Shown here in pieces: positions 1-7,724 of a DNA stretch of 64,000 nt. The translations under genes and the position numbers were made by a program. How positions within the stretch are numbered: position 1 is the stretch's first letter; the number at the start of each line of letters is the position of its first letter. The notes below the pieces were generated by a model, which was not told the DNA's origin, did not search any database, and saw nothing but the letters and a program-made list of their open reading frames with translations. Source of the stretch: Rhizobium acidisoli (GTDB taxonomy: Bacteria > Pseudomonadota > Alphaproteobacteria > Rhizobiales > Rhizobiaceae); assembly GCF_002531755.2 (NCBI RefSeq), contig NZ_CP034998.1, forward strand, positions 620,001-684,000. The letters run 5' to 3'.

Positions 1-719
1 AGGTCGCGGGCGGCATCGCCGAGCGCGTGCGCGACGACGCGGAGCCTTTCGAGGTCGTGAACGATTATCAGCGGCTTGCCGAGGACTGGCTGACGGATCG
101 GATTCCGGCTGAGGTCACGGAGCAGATGCTGCGCGAGCGCTATGAACTGACGAAATCGCAGGTCAACGACGTACTGATGCGCGCGACCCGCGAAGGCTGG
201 GCCGAGCGCAAGCAGGGGTATGGTTGGCGCTTTCTCCCCGTGGCGAAGACCCCTGAGGCCTTCGAGCAGATCTATCGCTTTCGCATGCTGATCGAGCCGG
301 CCGCGATGCTGGAGCCGGAGTTCAGTCTCGACCGGAAGATCATCGAGGAGCAGCGACGAATCCAGATGCGCATGCTGGAGACCGACATCGAGCGCCTGCC
401 GGCCGAACGTCTGCTGCACAATGGCGCGCTCTTCCATGAAGAGCTCATCAAGATGTCGAACAATCCGTTTTTCCACCTTTCGCTGGTTCGGGTGAACCGC
501 ATGCGCCGCCTTTTGGAATATCGCTCGCGCGTCGACCGCAGCCGCACGGTGCGGCAGTGCCAGGAACATCTCGATATCCTTGATCTTCTCGAGCGTGGCG
601 AGGTCGTGGAAGCGTCCTATGCCATGCGCCGGCACCTGGGTGGTGCGCTGTCGAAAAAGTCTCCGGTGACCTGGTCGTGGTCGCATCAGGCGCATGAAAA
701 AGAGGTTCTCGAAAAATAG
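1..719 (+). CDS. GntR-family transcriptional regulator, FCD-type (5' end off window)
   Basis: The frame is open to the first base of the window, so the true start probably lies to the left; a GTG at 27 is only an internal possibility. A winged-helix segment (LAEDWLTDRIPAEVTEQMLR, then SQVNDVLMRATREGWAER) is followed by an all-helical effector domain (QIYRFRMLIEPAAML, HEELIKMSNNPFFHLSLVRV) typical of GntR/FCD regulators. Such proteins usually repress an adjacent catabolic operon and release DNA on binding a carboxylate. The operon starting at 807 lies directly downstream on the same strand, so local control is the likely role. The ligand cannot be read from the sequence. Confidence 0.85.
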   Translation, partial: VAGGIAERVRDDAEPFEVVNDYQRLAEDWLTDRIPAEVTEQMLRERYELTKSQVNDVLMRATREGWAERKQGYGWRFLPVAKTPEAFEQIYRFRMLIEPAAMLEPEFSLDRKIIEEQRRIQMRMLETDIERLPAERLLHNGALFHEELIKMSNNPFFHLSLVRVNRMRRLLEYRSRVDRSRTVRQCQEHLDILDLLERGEVVEASYAMRRHLGGALSKKSPVTWSWSHQAHEKEVLEK

Positions 720-727
720 GGATTGCA

Positions 728-743
728 TTTTTAGATTTAAAAA
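728..743. promoter_or_regulatory. AT-rich inverted repeat in the promoter of the catabolic operon
   Basis: Six-base arms TTTTTA and TAAAAA are separated by GATT, between the regulator stop (719) and the first operon gene (807). The position and symmetry suit an operator for the GntR-type regulator, but no consensus is known to me, so this is a candidate only. Confidence 0.3.
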
Positions 744-806
744 GCCAATAATCTCCCCGTGACATTGTGCGGCGATATCGCTCGTCGCCTCATGGGAGAT
801 TGTCTG

Positions 807-1901
807 ATGAAAATATTCGTGACGCCGTGTGATGGGATTGGTCCGGAGATCACCGCGGCAACAATGGAAGTCATGAAGGCCACGGATGCGGCTTTCGGTT
901 TGGGCCTCGAATACCAGTTCGAGGACACCGGCTTCACCAGTCTCGAAAAATACGGCTCGACCCTTCGCGATGAGACGATCGAGCTTGCCCGCACCTTCGA
1001 CGGCATCATTCTCGGGCCGCAGTCCCATATGGACTATCCGGCTCGCGACAAGGGCGGCGTCAACGTCTCGGCCGGCTTCCGCGTCAAGCTCGATCTTTAC
1101 GCCAATGTCCGTCCCGCCCGGTCCCGTCCGTTCCTGAACGACGCCAAGACGATGGACCTCGTCATCATGCGCGAGGCAACGGAAGGCTTCTATCCCGATC
1201 GCAACATGTATGCCGGCACCGGCGAGTTCATGCCCACCCCCGAGGTGGCGCTGTCCGTGCGCAAGATTACCGCATCGGCCTGCGAACGCATCGCCCGCCA
1301 GGCCTTCCTGCTTGCCATGAAGCGCAACAAGAAGGTGACTGCGGTCCACAAGGCCAACAACTTTATCCTGACGGACGGTCTCTTCCTGCAGCAGGTGCGC
1401 AAGGTTGCCGCCGAGTTTCCCGATGTCACGCTCAACGAGTTCATCATCGACGCGATGGCAGCGCATCTGGTGCGCGATCCCTCCCGTTTCGACGTGATCG
1501 TCGCGACGAATTTCTATTCGGACATCCTCTCGGATCTGGCGAGCGAACTCTCCGGCAGCCTCGGGCTTGCCGGCTCGATCAATGCCAATGCCGAGACCGG
1601 CCTCGTCTGCGCCCAGGCGCAGCATGGCTCCGCCCCCGATATTCAAAACCGGAATATCGCCAACCCCACCTCGCTCATCCTGTCGGCCGCGATGATGCTG
1701 AGCTGGCTCGGCGAGCAGCGGGGTCTTCCGCAATTCGAAGCCGCCGGCGCCGAAATCGAGCGTGCCGTCGATGAAATTCTGGCCGATCCGGCGGCCCGCA
1801 CCCGCGATCTTGGCGGCAGCACCAACACCGACGCCTTTGGCTCCCTTGTCGCCAAGGCAGTTCGAAACAGCGGCGGCGAACGGAAGGCCGCCACCGCGTA
1901 A
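807..1901 (+). CDS. Isocitrate/isopropylmalate dehydrogenase family protein (LeuB/tartrate-dehydrogenase-like)
   Basis: A 364-residue protein of the NAD-dependent beta-decarboxylating dehydrogenase family, which oxidises 2-hydroxy acids with a malate-like core. The N-terminus carries the family DGIGPE signature (residues 9-14), then a substrate-arginine segment (YANVRPARS) and a metal-binding stretch (YSDILSDLASELSGSLGLAG). I chose ATG 807 over upstream starts because GGGAGA sits just before it and the family begins at MKIFVTP. The context of acid-sugar kinase, aldehyde dehydrogenase and transporter argues for oxidation of a catabolic hydroxy acid rather than leucine synthesis. The substrate is unknown; D-malate/tartrate-type chemistry is an inference. 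Confidence 0.85.
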   Translation: MKIFVTPCDGIGPEITAATMEVMKATDAAFGLGLEYQFEDTGFTSLEKYGSTLRDETIELARTFDGIILGPQSHMDYPARDKGGVNVSAGFRVKLDLYANVRPARSRPFLNDAKTMDLVIMREATEGFYPDRNMYAGTGEFMPTPEVALSVRKITASACERIARQAFLLAMKRNKKVTAVHKANNFILTDGLFLQQVRKVAAEFPDVTLNEFIIDAMAAHLVRDPSRFDVIVATNFYSDILSDLASELSGSLGLAGSINANAETGLVCAQAQHGSAPDIQNRNIANPTSLILSAAMMLSWLGEQRGLPQFEAAGAEIERAVDEILADPAARTRDLGGSTNTDAFGSLVAKAVRNSGGERKAATA

Positions 1902-1910
1902 CTCTTTGCA

Positions 1911-1933
1911 CTTTGGCTTTTGTAAATCCAAAG
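1911..1933. promoter_or_regulatory. Inverted repeat CTTTGG-N11-CCAAAG upstream of the binding-protein gene
   Basis: A perfect six-base inverted repeat lies in the 125-base gap between the dehydrogenase and the transporter binding-protein gene. It could be an operator or part of an internal promoter for the transporter. There is no supporting consensus. Confidence 0.25.
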
Positions 1934-2026
1934 TTCGAAGCTGGAGGAAGCGAGGGCAGGGAGTGGCCCTCGCGCAATTGCCCGGAGGAGCTTTCGAGCA
2001 CGGGCGCTTTATTGGGAGATCAGAAA

Positions 2027-3133
2027 ATGAACAGGCACATTTCCGTCCGCTCGACAGCTTTCGCCGTCGCCACGGCCATTTCGACCGCGTTTGCAGTTCC
2101 CGCATTCGCACAGGACGTTCCGGCCGGATACCCGGCAGACTACGCCGACCTCATTGCCAAGGCAAAGAAGGAAGGCACCGTCTCGATCTATACCTCCACG
2201 GATGCGGCCCAGTCGCAGAAGCTGCAGGACGGTTTCACCAAGAAATACGGCATCAAGATCGCCTATAACGATCTTGGCACCAACGGCGCCTACAATCAGG
2301 TAATCTCCGAAGCCGCGGCAGGCCAGACGACCGCCGACCTCGTCTGGAGTTCGGCGATGGACCTGCAGATGACGCTGGTCCAGGACGGCTATGCCAGCGA
2401 ATACGCCTCGCCCGAGGCTGCGAACCTGCCGGCCTGGGCCAATTATAAGAACACCCTGTTCGCCACCACCGTCGAGCCGATCGGGGTGATCTACAACACC
2501 AAGGCGCTGCCGGAAGACAAGCTGCCGAAGACCTATGCCGACATGATTACCTTCCTGAAGGAGAACAAGTCGACGCTTCAGGGCAAGGTGGCGACATTCG
2601 ATCCGGAAAAGAGCGGATCCGGCTTCCTCCATCATTCCAATGATGCCCGCAACCGCAAGGACTTCTGGGATCTCGCCAAGGCCATGGGCGACGACGGCGC
2701 GAAAATCTATTCGAGCTCCGGCGGCATGAAAGAGACGGTCGTCTCGGGCGAGAATGTGATTGCCATCAACATCATCGGCTCGTACGCGCTCGCCTGGGTC
2801 AAGGAAAGCCCGAACCTCGGCGTCCATTTCGCAACCGACTATACCCCGGCCTTCTCGCGTCTGGCGCTGATCACCAAGGATGCGCCGCACGCAAACGCCG
2901 CCAAGCTCTTTGTCGACTTCATGCTGTCGGCCGAAGGTCAGTCTCTGCTTGCCGAAGGCGGGCTGCCGTCGGTTCGCGAGGACGTGACGGCCGGCCTAAA
3001 CGTCAAGACGCTCAATGAGCGTGTGGGCGGTGGCCTGAAGCCGATCGCCGTCGATGAAGGCGTTCTGGAATACATGGATCAGATGAAGCGCGTCCAGTTC
3101 CTCAATGATTGGAAGGCAGCCCTCGGCCGCTGA
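2027..3133 (+). CDS. ABC transporter substrate-binding protein (family 1, iron/organic-anion type)
   Basis: A 368-residue periplasmic binding protein. A Sec signal peptide (residues 1-28, hydrophobic core, cleavage at AFA-QD) is followed by a family-1 solute-binding fold with segments typical of the Fe(III)/2-aminoethylphosphonate subgroup (SIYTSTD, TTADLVWSSAMDLQMTL, VEPIGVIYNTKALP). The ATG at 2027 is preceded by GGGAGA. It is the first gene of a complete three-gene importer, and a strong hairpin follows its stop. Because the operon is catabolic and has no iron genes, an organic acid is a likelier ligand than iron; that is an inference. Confidence 0.88.
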   Translation: MNRHISVRSTAFAVATAISTAFAVPAFAQDVPAGYPADYADLIAKAKKEGTVSIYTSTDAAQSQKLQDGFTKKYGIKIAYNDLGTNGAYNQVISEAAAGQTTADLVWSSAMDLQMTLVQDGYASEYASPEAANLPAWANYKNTLFATTVEPIGVIYNTKALPEDKLPKTYADMITFLKENKSTLQGKVATFDPEKSGSGFLHHSNDARNRKDFWDLAKAMGDDGAKIYSSSGGMKETVVSGENVIAINIIGSYALAWVKESPNLGVHFATDYTPAFSRLALITKDAPHANAAKLFVDFMLSAEGQSLLAEGGLPSVREDVTAGLNVKTLNERVGGGLKPIAVDEGVLEYMDQMKRVQFLNDWKAALGR

Positions 3134-3144
3134 TACACCGCCAT

Positions 3145-3167
3145 CCGCGGCGCTTTCGGCGCCGCGG
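3145..3167 (+). promoter_or_regulatory. Intercistronic hairpin between binding-protein and permease genes
   Basis: A perfect nine-base stem (CCGCGGCGC / GCGCCGCGG) with a five-base loop lies 12 bases after the binding-protein stop and 28 bases before the permease start, with no T-tract. Hairpins in this position in ABC operons often stabilise the upstream message so that the binding protein is made in excess. Confidence 0.45.
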
Positions 3168-3195
3168 CTCCGCCCCCGTTTGCGAGAGGCAAGGA

Positions 3196-4956
3196 ATGTT
3201 TACCCACGCTCAAGCACCTGATGCAGTCGAGCTTTCAAAAGCCGCCGCCGAAAAGAAATACCCGGCAGGGATGCCGCGGCATGGCAATGCGAGTGCCTAT
3301 AGGATCATCGTGATCGGCCTGCTCGCAATCGCCGTCCTCGCGCCGGTCGGATTGATCATCTACCAGAGTTTCCTGACGGCGGCCTTCTTCAGCCCGCGTG
3401 CCAAATTCGGTCTCGATGCCTATCGTTACGTCTTCGCCGACAAGAACTTTTACAAGGCGCTCGGCACCACCGCGATCTTCTCCTTCGGCATGGTCCTGAT
3501 CGCCGTGCCGCTTGGCGGCTTGCTGGCCTTCCTGATCACCCGGACGGATATCAAGGCAAAACGCCTGCTCGAAATTCTGGTGCTGGTGCCGATGTTCATC
3601 TCGTCGATCGTGCTCGCCTTCGGCTACACGGTCTCGGTCGGTCCGACGGGCTTCGTCTCGCTGTTTGTCCGCGACATCATCGGCATTGTGCCCTGGAATA
3701 TCTACAGCCTGCCGGGCATGATCCTGATTGCCGGCCTGAGCCATGTGCCGCACGTCTATCTCTACGTCTCCTCGGCCATGCGCAATCTCCCGTCCGATCT
3801 CGAGGAGGCCGCGCGCACGGCCGGCGCCTCCGTCTGGCAGGTTTCGCGCGACGTCACCCTGCCGATGGTGCTGCCGGCGCTGATCTTTGCCGCGGCGCTC
3901 AACGTCCTGCTCGGCTTCGAGACCTTCGGCATTCCGCTGGTGCTCGGTGATCCGAACGGCATCATGGTGCTCACCACCTATATCTACAAGCTCACCACGC
4001 TGTTCGGCACGCCGACCTATCAGCTGATGGCCGTGGTCGCCGTGGTGCTGGTGCTGATCACCCTGCCGCTCGTCTGGATGCAGCGCAGGCTGCTGCGCAA
4101 TGCGCGCAAATACGCTGCCATGGGCGGCAAGGGCGCGCGTGTCTCCACCCTCAAGCTCGGCAAGAGCGGCCAGATCATCGCCTTGTCGATCATCGGCCTC
4201 TGGCTGTTCGTTTCCGTCGTCCTGCCGATCGGCGGCATCACGGTGCGGGCTTTCGTCGATGCCTGGGGCGAGGGCGTCAACCTCTGGGATCAGCTGACGT
4301 TTTCGAATTTCAGCCGCATGCTGGAAGTCCCGAGCCTTTATAACGGCATCGTCAACACGGTCATTCTGTCGGTCCTCGGCGGCGCCGCGGCGGTCGCCAT
4401 CTATCTCGCCGTCGGTCTTGCCGGGCATCGGAACTGGGGGATGTCGAACACCGTGCTCGACTATATCGTCCTGCTGCCGCGGGCCCTGCCGGGTCTGGTC
4501 GTCGGTCTGGCCTTCTTCTGGGTCTTTCTGTTCGTGCCTTTCCTGACGCCGTTGAGGCCGACCCTCATCAGCCTGTTCGTCGCCTATCTGGTCGTCGGCC
4601 TGTCCTACGGTCTGCGCCTGCTGCAAGGCACGCTGATCCAGGTGGCGCCGGAACTGGAAGAGTCGGCCCGCACGACCGGCGCCACGATCGGCCGCACCTG
4701 GAAGGATGTCGTCATCCCGATCGTTCGGCCGGGGCTCGCCGGCGCCTGGGCGCTGATCATGATCATCTTCCTCCGTGAATACGCCACAGGTGTCTACCTG
4801 ATGGGCGCAGGCACCGAGGTGATCGGTTCGCTGATGGTCTCGCTGCTGCAGACCGGCGCCATGAACACGATCGCCGCGCTCGCCCTCATCAGCATCGTTA
4901 TGACGGGCGCAGGTCTCGCACTCGCCCTCCGTTTGGGAGCAAAAATCCATGACTGA
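3196..4956 (+). CDS. ABC transporter permease, fused double-domain (FbpB-type)
   Basis: A 586-residue inner-membrane protein with two binding-protein-dependent transport domains in tandem, as in iron-type transporters. Each half has its own cytoplasmic coupling loop: EEAARTAGASVWQVSRDV in the first and EESARTTGATIGRTWKDV in the second. About twelve hydrophobic segments alternate through the protein. ATG 3196 follows an AAGGA ribosome site; longer upstream starts would read through the intercistronic hairpin. Its stop overlaps the start of the ATPase gene by eight bases, so the two are translationally coupled. Confidence 0.9.
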   Translation: MFTHAQAPDAVELSKAAAEKKYPAGMPRHGNASAYRIIVIGLLAIAVLAPVGLIIYQSFLTAAFFSPRAKFGLDAYRYVFADKNFYKALGTTAIFSFGMVLIAVPLGGLLAFLITRTDIKAKRLLEILVLVPMFISSIVLAFGYTVSVGPTGFVSLFVRDIIGIVPWNIYSLPGMILIAGLSHVPHVYLYVSSAMRNLPSDLEEAARTAGASVWQVSRDVTLPMVLPALIFAAALNVLLGFETFGIPLVLGDPNGIMVLTTYIYKLTTLFGTPTYQLMAVVAVVLVLITLPLVWMQRRLLRNARKYAAMGGKGARVSTLKLGKSGQIIALSIIGLWLFVSVVLPIGGITVRAFVDAWGEGVNLWDQLTFSNFSRMLEVPSLYNGIVNTVILSVLGGAAAVAIYLAVGLAGHRNWGMSNTVLDYIVLLPRALPGLVVGLAFFWVFLFVPFLTPLRPTLISLFVAYLVVGLSYGLRLLQGTLIQVAPELEESARTTGATIGRTWKDVVIPIVRPGLAGAWALIMIIFLREYATGVYLMGAGTEVIGSLMVSLLQTGAMNTIAALALISIVMTGAGLALALRLGAKIHD

Positions 4957-6025
4957 ACTCGTTGTCAGCAATGTCCAGAAGTGGCTGGGCGGCCTGCAGA
5001 TCCTCAAAGGCGCATCCTTCAGCGCCCAGCGCGGCTCCATCGTTGCCCTGCTCGGCGCCTCCGGCAGCGGCAAGACCACGCTCCTGCGCTGCATCGCCGG
5101 TCTCGAGCAGCCGGAAATCGGCCAGATCGTCATCGGCGGCAAGACCGTGCTCGATGGCGAGAAGAAACTGGCGCTTCCGCCCGAGCAGCGCAATATCGGC
5201 CTGGTCTTCCAGTCCTATGCGCTCTGGCCGCATCGGACCGTGAAGGAGAATGTCGGCTACGGCCTGAAGCTGCGCAGCGTCGCGCAGACCGATATCGAAA
5301 AGCGGGTGCAGGCGATCCTCGACCGCATGGGGCTCGGCCATCTTGCCGATCGCTTCCCCTCGCAGCTTTCGGGCGGCCAGCAGCAGCGCGTGGCGATCTG
5401 CCGGGCGCTGGTTTACGAACCGCGGGTATTGCTGCTCGACGAGCCGCTCTCCAACCTCGATGCGAAGCTTCGCGAAGAGGCGCGCTACTGGATCCGCAAG
5501 CTGATCCTCGACCTCGAAATCTGCGCGATCCTGGTGACGCACGACCAGAGCGAGGCGCTGGCCGCCGCCGACAATATTCTCCTGCTGCAGGACGGTCGCA
5601 TCGTCCAGCAGGGCGGACCGCAGGAGATCTATTCCAACCCGAACAGCTTCTATTCGGCCGACTTCCTCGGCGCCAACAACATCGTCAAGGCGAAGGTGAA
5701 GACCATCGACGGCAAGAGTGCCGTCATCGGGGGCGACAACTGGAGTCTCGGCGGGACGGTTCGGGAAGCGTCGGGCCTCAATGCATCGCAGGATGCGCGC
5801 GCCGTCATCCGGGTCGAACAGATCAGCGTCAGCGACCAGCCCGATGCCGGCGGGCTCGAAATGAACCTCGACGACAGCATCTATCTCGGGGATCGGTGGG
5901 AATACCGCCTTCGCCGCGGCGATTTTGTCGCCAAGGCGCATGGCGCCAAGCAGCTGCCGTCGGGAACCGTCTGGGCGCGCATTCCAGCAGAAAGCGTCTG
6001 GGTATTCTCTGCGGGGCAGAAATAG
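4949..6025 (+). CDS. ABC transporter ATP-binding protein (FbpC/PotA-like)
   Basis: A 358-residue ATPase that powers the importer encoded just upstream. Walker A is GASGSGKTT (36-44), the signature is LSGGQQQR, Walker B is VLLLDEPLSNLDAK, and the switch histidine lies in LVTHDQSEAL. A C-terminal TOBE-like region (from about residue 240) follows, as in CysA/PotA/FbpC ATPases. The start overlaps the permease stop. The order binding protein, fused permease, ATPase is complete, so the transporter should be functional. Confidence 0.92.
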   Translation: MTELVVSNVQKWLGGLQILKGASFSAQRGSIVALLGASGSGKTTLLRCIAGLEQPEIGQIVIGGKTVLDGEKKLALPPEQRNIGLVFQSYALWPHRTVKENVGYGLKLRSVAQTDIEKRVQAILDRMGLGHLADRFPSQLSGGQQQRVAICRALVYEPRVLLLDEPLSNLDAKLREEARYWIRKLILDLEICAILVTHDQSEALAAADNILLLQDGRIVQQGGPQEIYSNPNSFYSADFLGANNIVKAKVKTIDGKSAVIGGDNWSLGGTVREASGLNASQDARAVIRVEQISVSDQPDAGGLEMNLDDSIYLGDRWEYRLRRGDFVAKAHGAKQLPSGTVWARIPAESVWVFSAGQK

Positions 6026-6049
6026 CGCCGCGCAAACAAAGGGGCCCAC

Positions 6050-6709
6050 ATGTCAAAGCCGCCGCGGATAACGCTGGTCCATGCAACGCCGATCGCCATG
6101 GAGCCGATCAGGCTGGCCTTCGCGTCGTCATGGCCGGATGCCGATCTCGTCAACCTGCTGGAGGACAGCCTGTCCCCCGACCGCGCAAAGCAGAGCGAGA
6201 TCACCGACGCGCTCACGGCGCGCATCGGGTTTCTGACGACCTATGCGCGCCAGATCGGCAGCGATGCGGTGCTCTTCACGTGCTCGGCCTTCGGCAGAGC
6301 CATCGAGCTTGCGGCAAAGAGCGTCGACATCCCCGTGCTGAAACCGAATGAGGCGATGTTCGAGGCGGCGATCCGGCGAGGCGAAAGAACGGCGATGCTC
6401 TACACCTTCCCGCCCGCCCGCGAAGGCATGGAGGTGGAGTTTCGCGAGGAGGCGGCGCGTATCGACCCCACCGCCCTCATGGAGAGTTTTCTGGTGGAGG
6501 GCGCAATCGAGGCGGTGAGGGCAGGAGATGTCGAGACGCACAACCGGCTGGTCGCCGAAGCGGCCGCCCGCCTCAGCGGTTTCGACAGCATTGTTCTTGC
6601 CCATTTCTCCACGGCGCGTGCCGTGCCCGCCGTCCAGGCGGTGACGGACATTCCGGTTCTGTCCAGCCCGGACGCGGCGATTGCGAAATTGCGGAATTTG
6701 ATCGGCTGA
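6050..6709 (+). CDS. Aspartate/glutamate racemase-family protein with a single cysteine
   Basis: A 219-residue member of the Asp/Glu/hydantoin racemase superfamily, which normally uses two cysteines to move a proton at the carbon next to a carboxylate. The first cysteine is present (FTCSAFG, C78), but the region where the second is expected reads LAHFSTA and no other Cys exists in the protein. Single-Cys relatives such as arylmalonate decarboxylase do one-sided proton chemistry, so isomerase or decarboxylase activity is possible. It lies 24 bases after the ATPase gene in the same operon. The substrate is unknown. Confidence 0.78.
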   Translation: MSKPPRITLVHATPIAMEPIRLAFASSWPDADLVNLLEDSLSPDRAKQSEITDALTARIGFLTTYARQIGSDAVLFTCSAFGRAIELAAKSVDIPVLKPNEAMFEAAIRRGERTAMLYTFPPAREGMEVEFREEAARIDPTALMESFLVEGAIEAVRAGDVETHNRLVAEAAARLSGFDSIVLAHFSTARAVPAVQAVTDIPVLSSPDAAIAKLRNLIG

Positions 6710-6752
6710 TAACGCGGGGCGAGTAGCCCGTTTTTAAATTGAAGGAGATCTC

Positions 6753-7688
6753 ATGGGGACCATCAAACGGCGGGAATTCATGGCGTGGACCGCTGCGGGC
6801 ATTGCCCTTTCCACGTTCACCGCCTCTGCGGGCGAAGAGCAGGTGGCCTTTTCCGCAGGGACAGCCAAGCCGGCCTTCAAGGCGCCGTCGCTGACCTGTG
6901 ACGCGCATTTTCATATCTACGACAGCAAGTATCCGGCTGCTGCAAATGCCAGCCTTATCCCCCCGGATGCGTCGCTCGCCGACTATGCCAAGCTGCGCTC
7001 GAGGCTCGGCTTCGAGCGCAGCATCATCGTTCAGCCGTCCACTTACGGAACGGACAATTCGTGCCTGCTTGCAGCATTGGCCGCGCTCGGCGATGCTGCG
7101 AGAGGCATTGCCGTGGTCGACACGTCCGTGACCGATGGTGAACTCAAACGGCTCGACGCCGCCGGCATTCGCGGCATCCGTTTCAATCTTGGAAGGGCCG
7201 GCGCCACGACAATTGATATGATCGAGCCGCTTTCAAAAAGGGTGGCGGATTTCGGCTGGCACATCCAGGTGCATATGAAGGGCGACGACATCGCCGAACA
7301 TGCGGGATTGTTCCAAAACCTTCCCGTCGTAACGGTCTTCGATCATCTCGGCCGCATCCCGCAACCTGCCGGCAAGGCGCACCCCGCGTTCAAAGTGGTC
7401 GCCGACCTGCTCGAAAACGGAAAAGCCTACACGAAACTCTCGAGCATTTATCAGGACACCGTGGTCGGCCCGCCAACCTACGAAGACATGGGAGCGCTTG
7501 CGAAGGCCTATCTCGCGCTGGCGCCGGAGCGAGTTCTGTGGGCTTCCGATTGGCCGCATCCTTCGCCCGGAAAGTCGGGCAAGCCCGATGATGCGTTGCT
7601 GATGGACCTTTGTGCCGATTGGGCGGCAGACGATGCCACCCGGCGAAAGATCTTTGTCGAGAATGCCGCCGGCCTCTACGGCTTTTGA
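6753..7688 (+). CDS. Amidohydrolase-family lactonase (PDC-hydrolase-like) with Tat signal
   Basis: A 311-residue metal-dependent hydrolase of the 2-pyrone-4,6-dicarboxylate/sugar-lactone hydrolase group. The N-terminus has a twin-arginine leader (KRREFMAWTAAGIALSTF) ending near TASA, implying export of a folded enzyme. The mature part shows DAHFHIYDS (metal histidines), a lysine/histidine strand around WHIQVHMKG, VFDHLGR and the late ASDWPHPS aspartate motif. Family members open lactones or cleave C-C bonds in ring acids. With an importer in the operon, it may act on the substrate in the periplasm before uptake. Confidence 0.78.
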   Translation: MGTIKRREFMAWTAAGIALSTFTASAGEEQVAFSAGTAKPAFKAPSLTCDAHFHIYDSKYPAAANASLIPPDASLADYAKLRSRLGFERSIIVQPSTYGTDNSCLLAALAALGDAARGIAVVDTSVTDGELKRLDAAGIRGIRFNLGRAGATTIDMIEPLSKRVADFGWHIQVHMKGDDIAEHAGLFQNLPVVTVFDHLGRIPQPAGKAHPAFKVVADLLENGKAYTKLSSIYQDTVVGPPTYEDMGALAKAYLALAPERVLWASDWPHPSPGKSGKPDDALLMDLCADWAADDATRRKIFVENAAGLYGF

Positions 7689-7724
7689 GCACAGAGCCAG
7701 GAAACCAAAAGAGAGAATGGAAAA

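Noticed and set aside
3235..5193. A 652-codon open frame on the minus strand opposite the permease and ATPase genes
   Set aside because: Its product is Asp/Arg/Gln-rich low-complexity text typical of an antisense shadow of a GC-rich gene; the plus strand carries clear permease and ATPase motifs.
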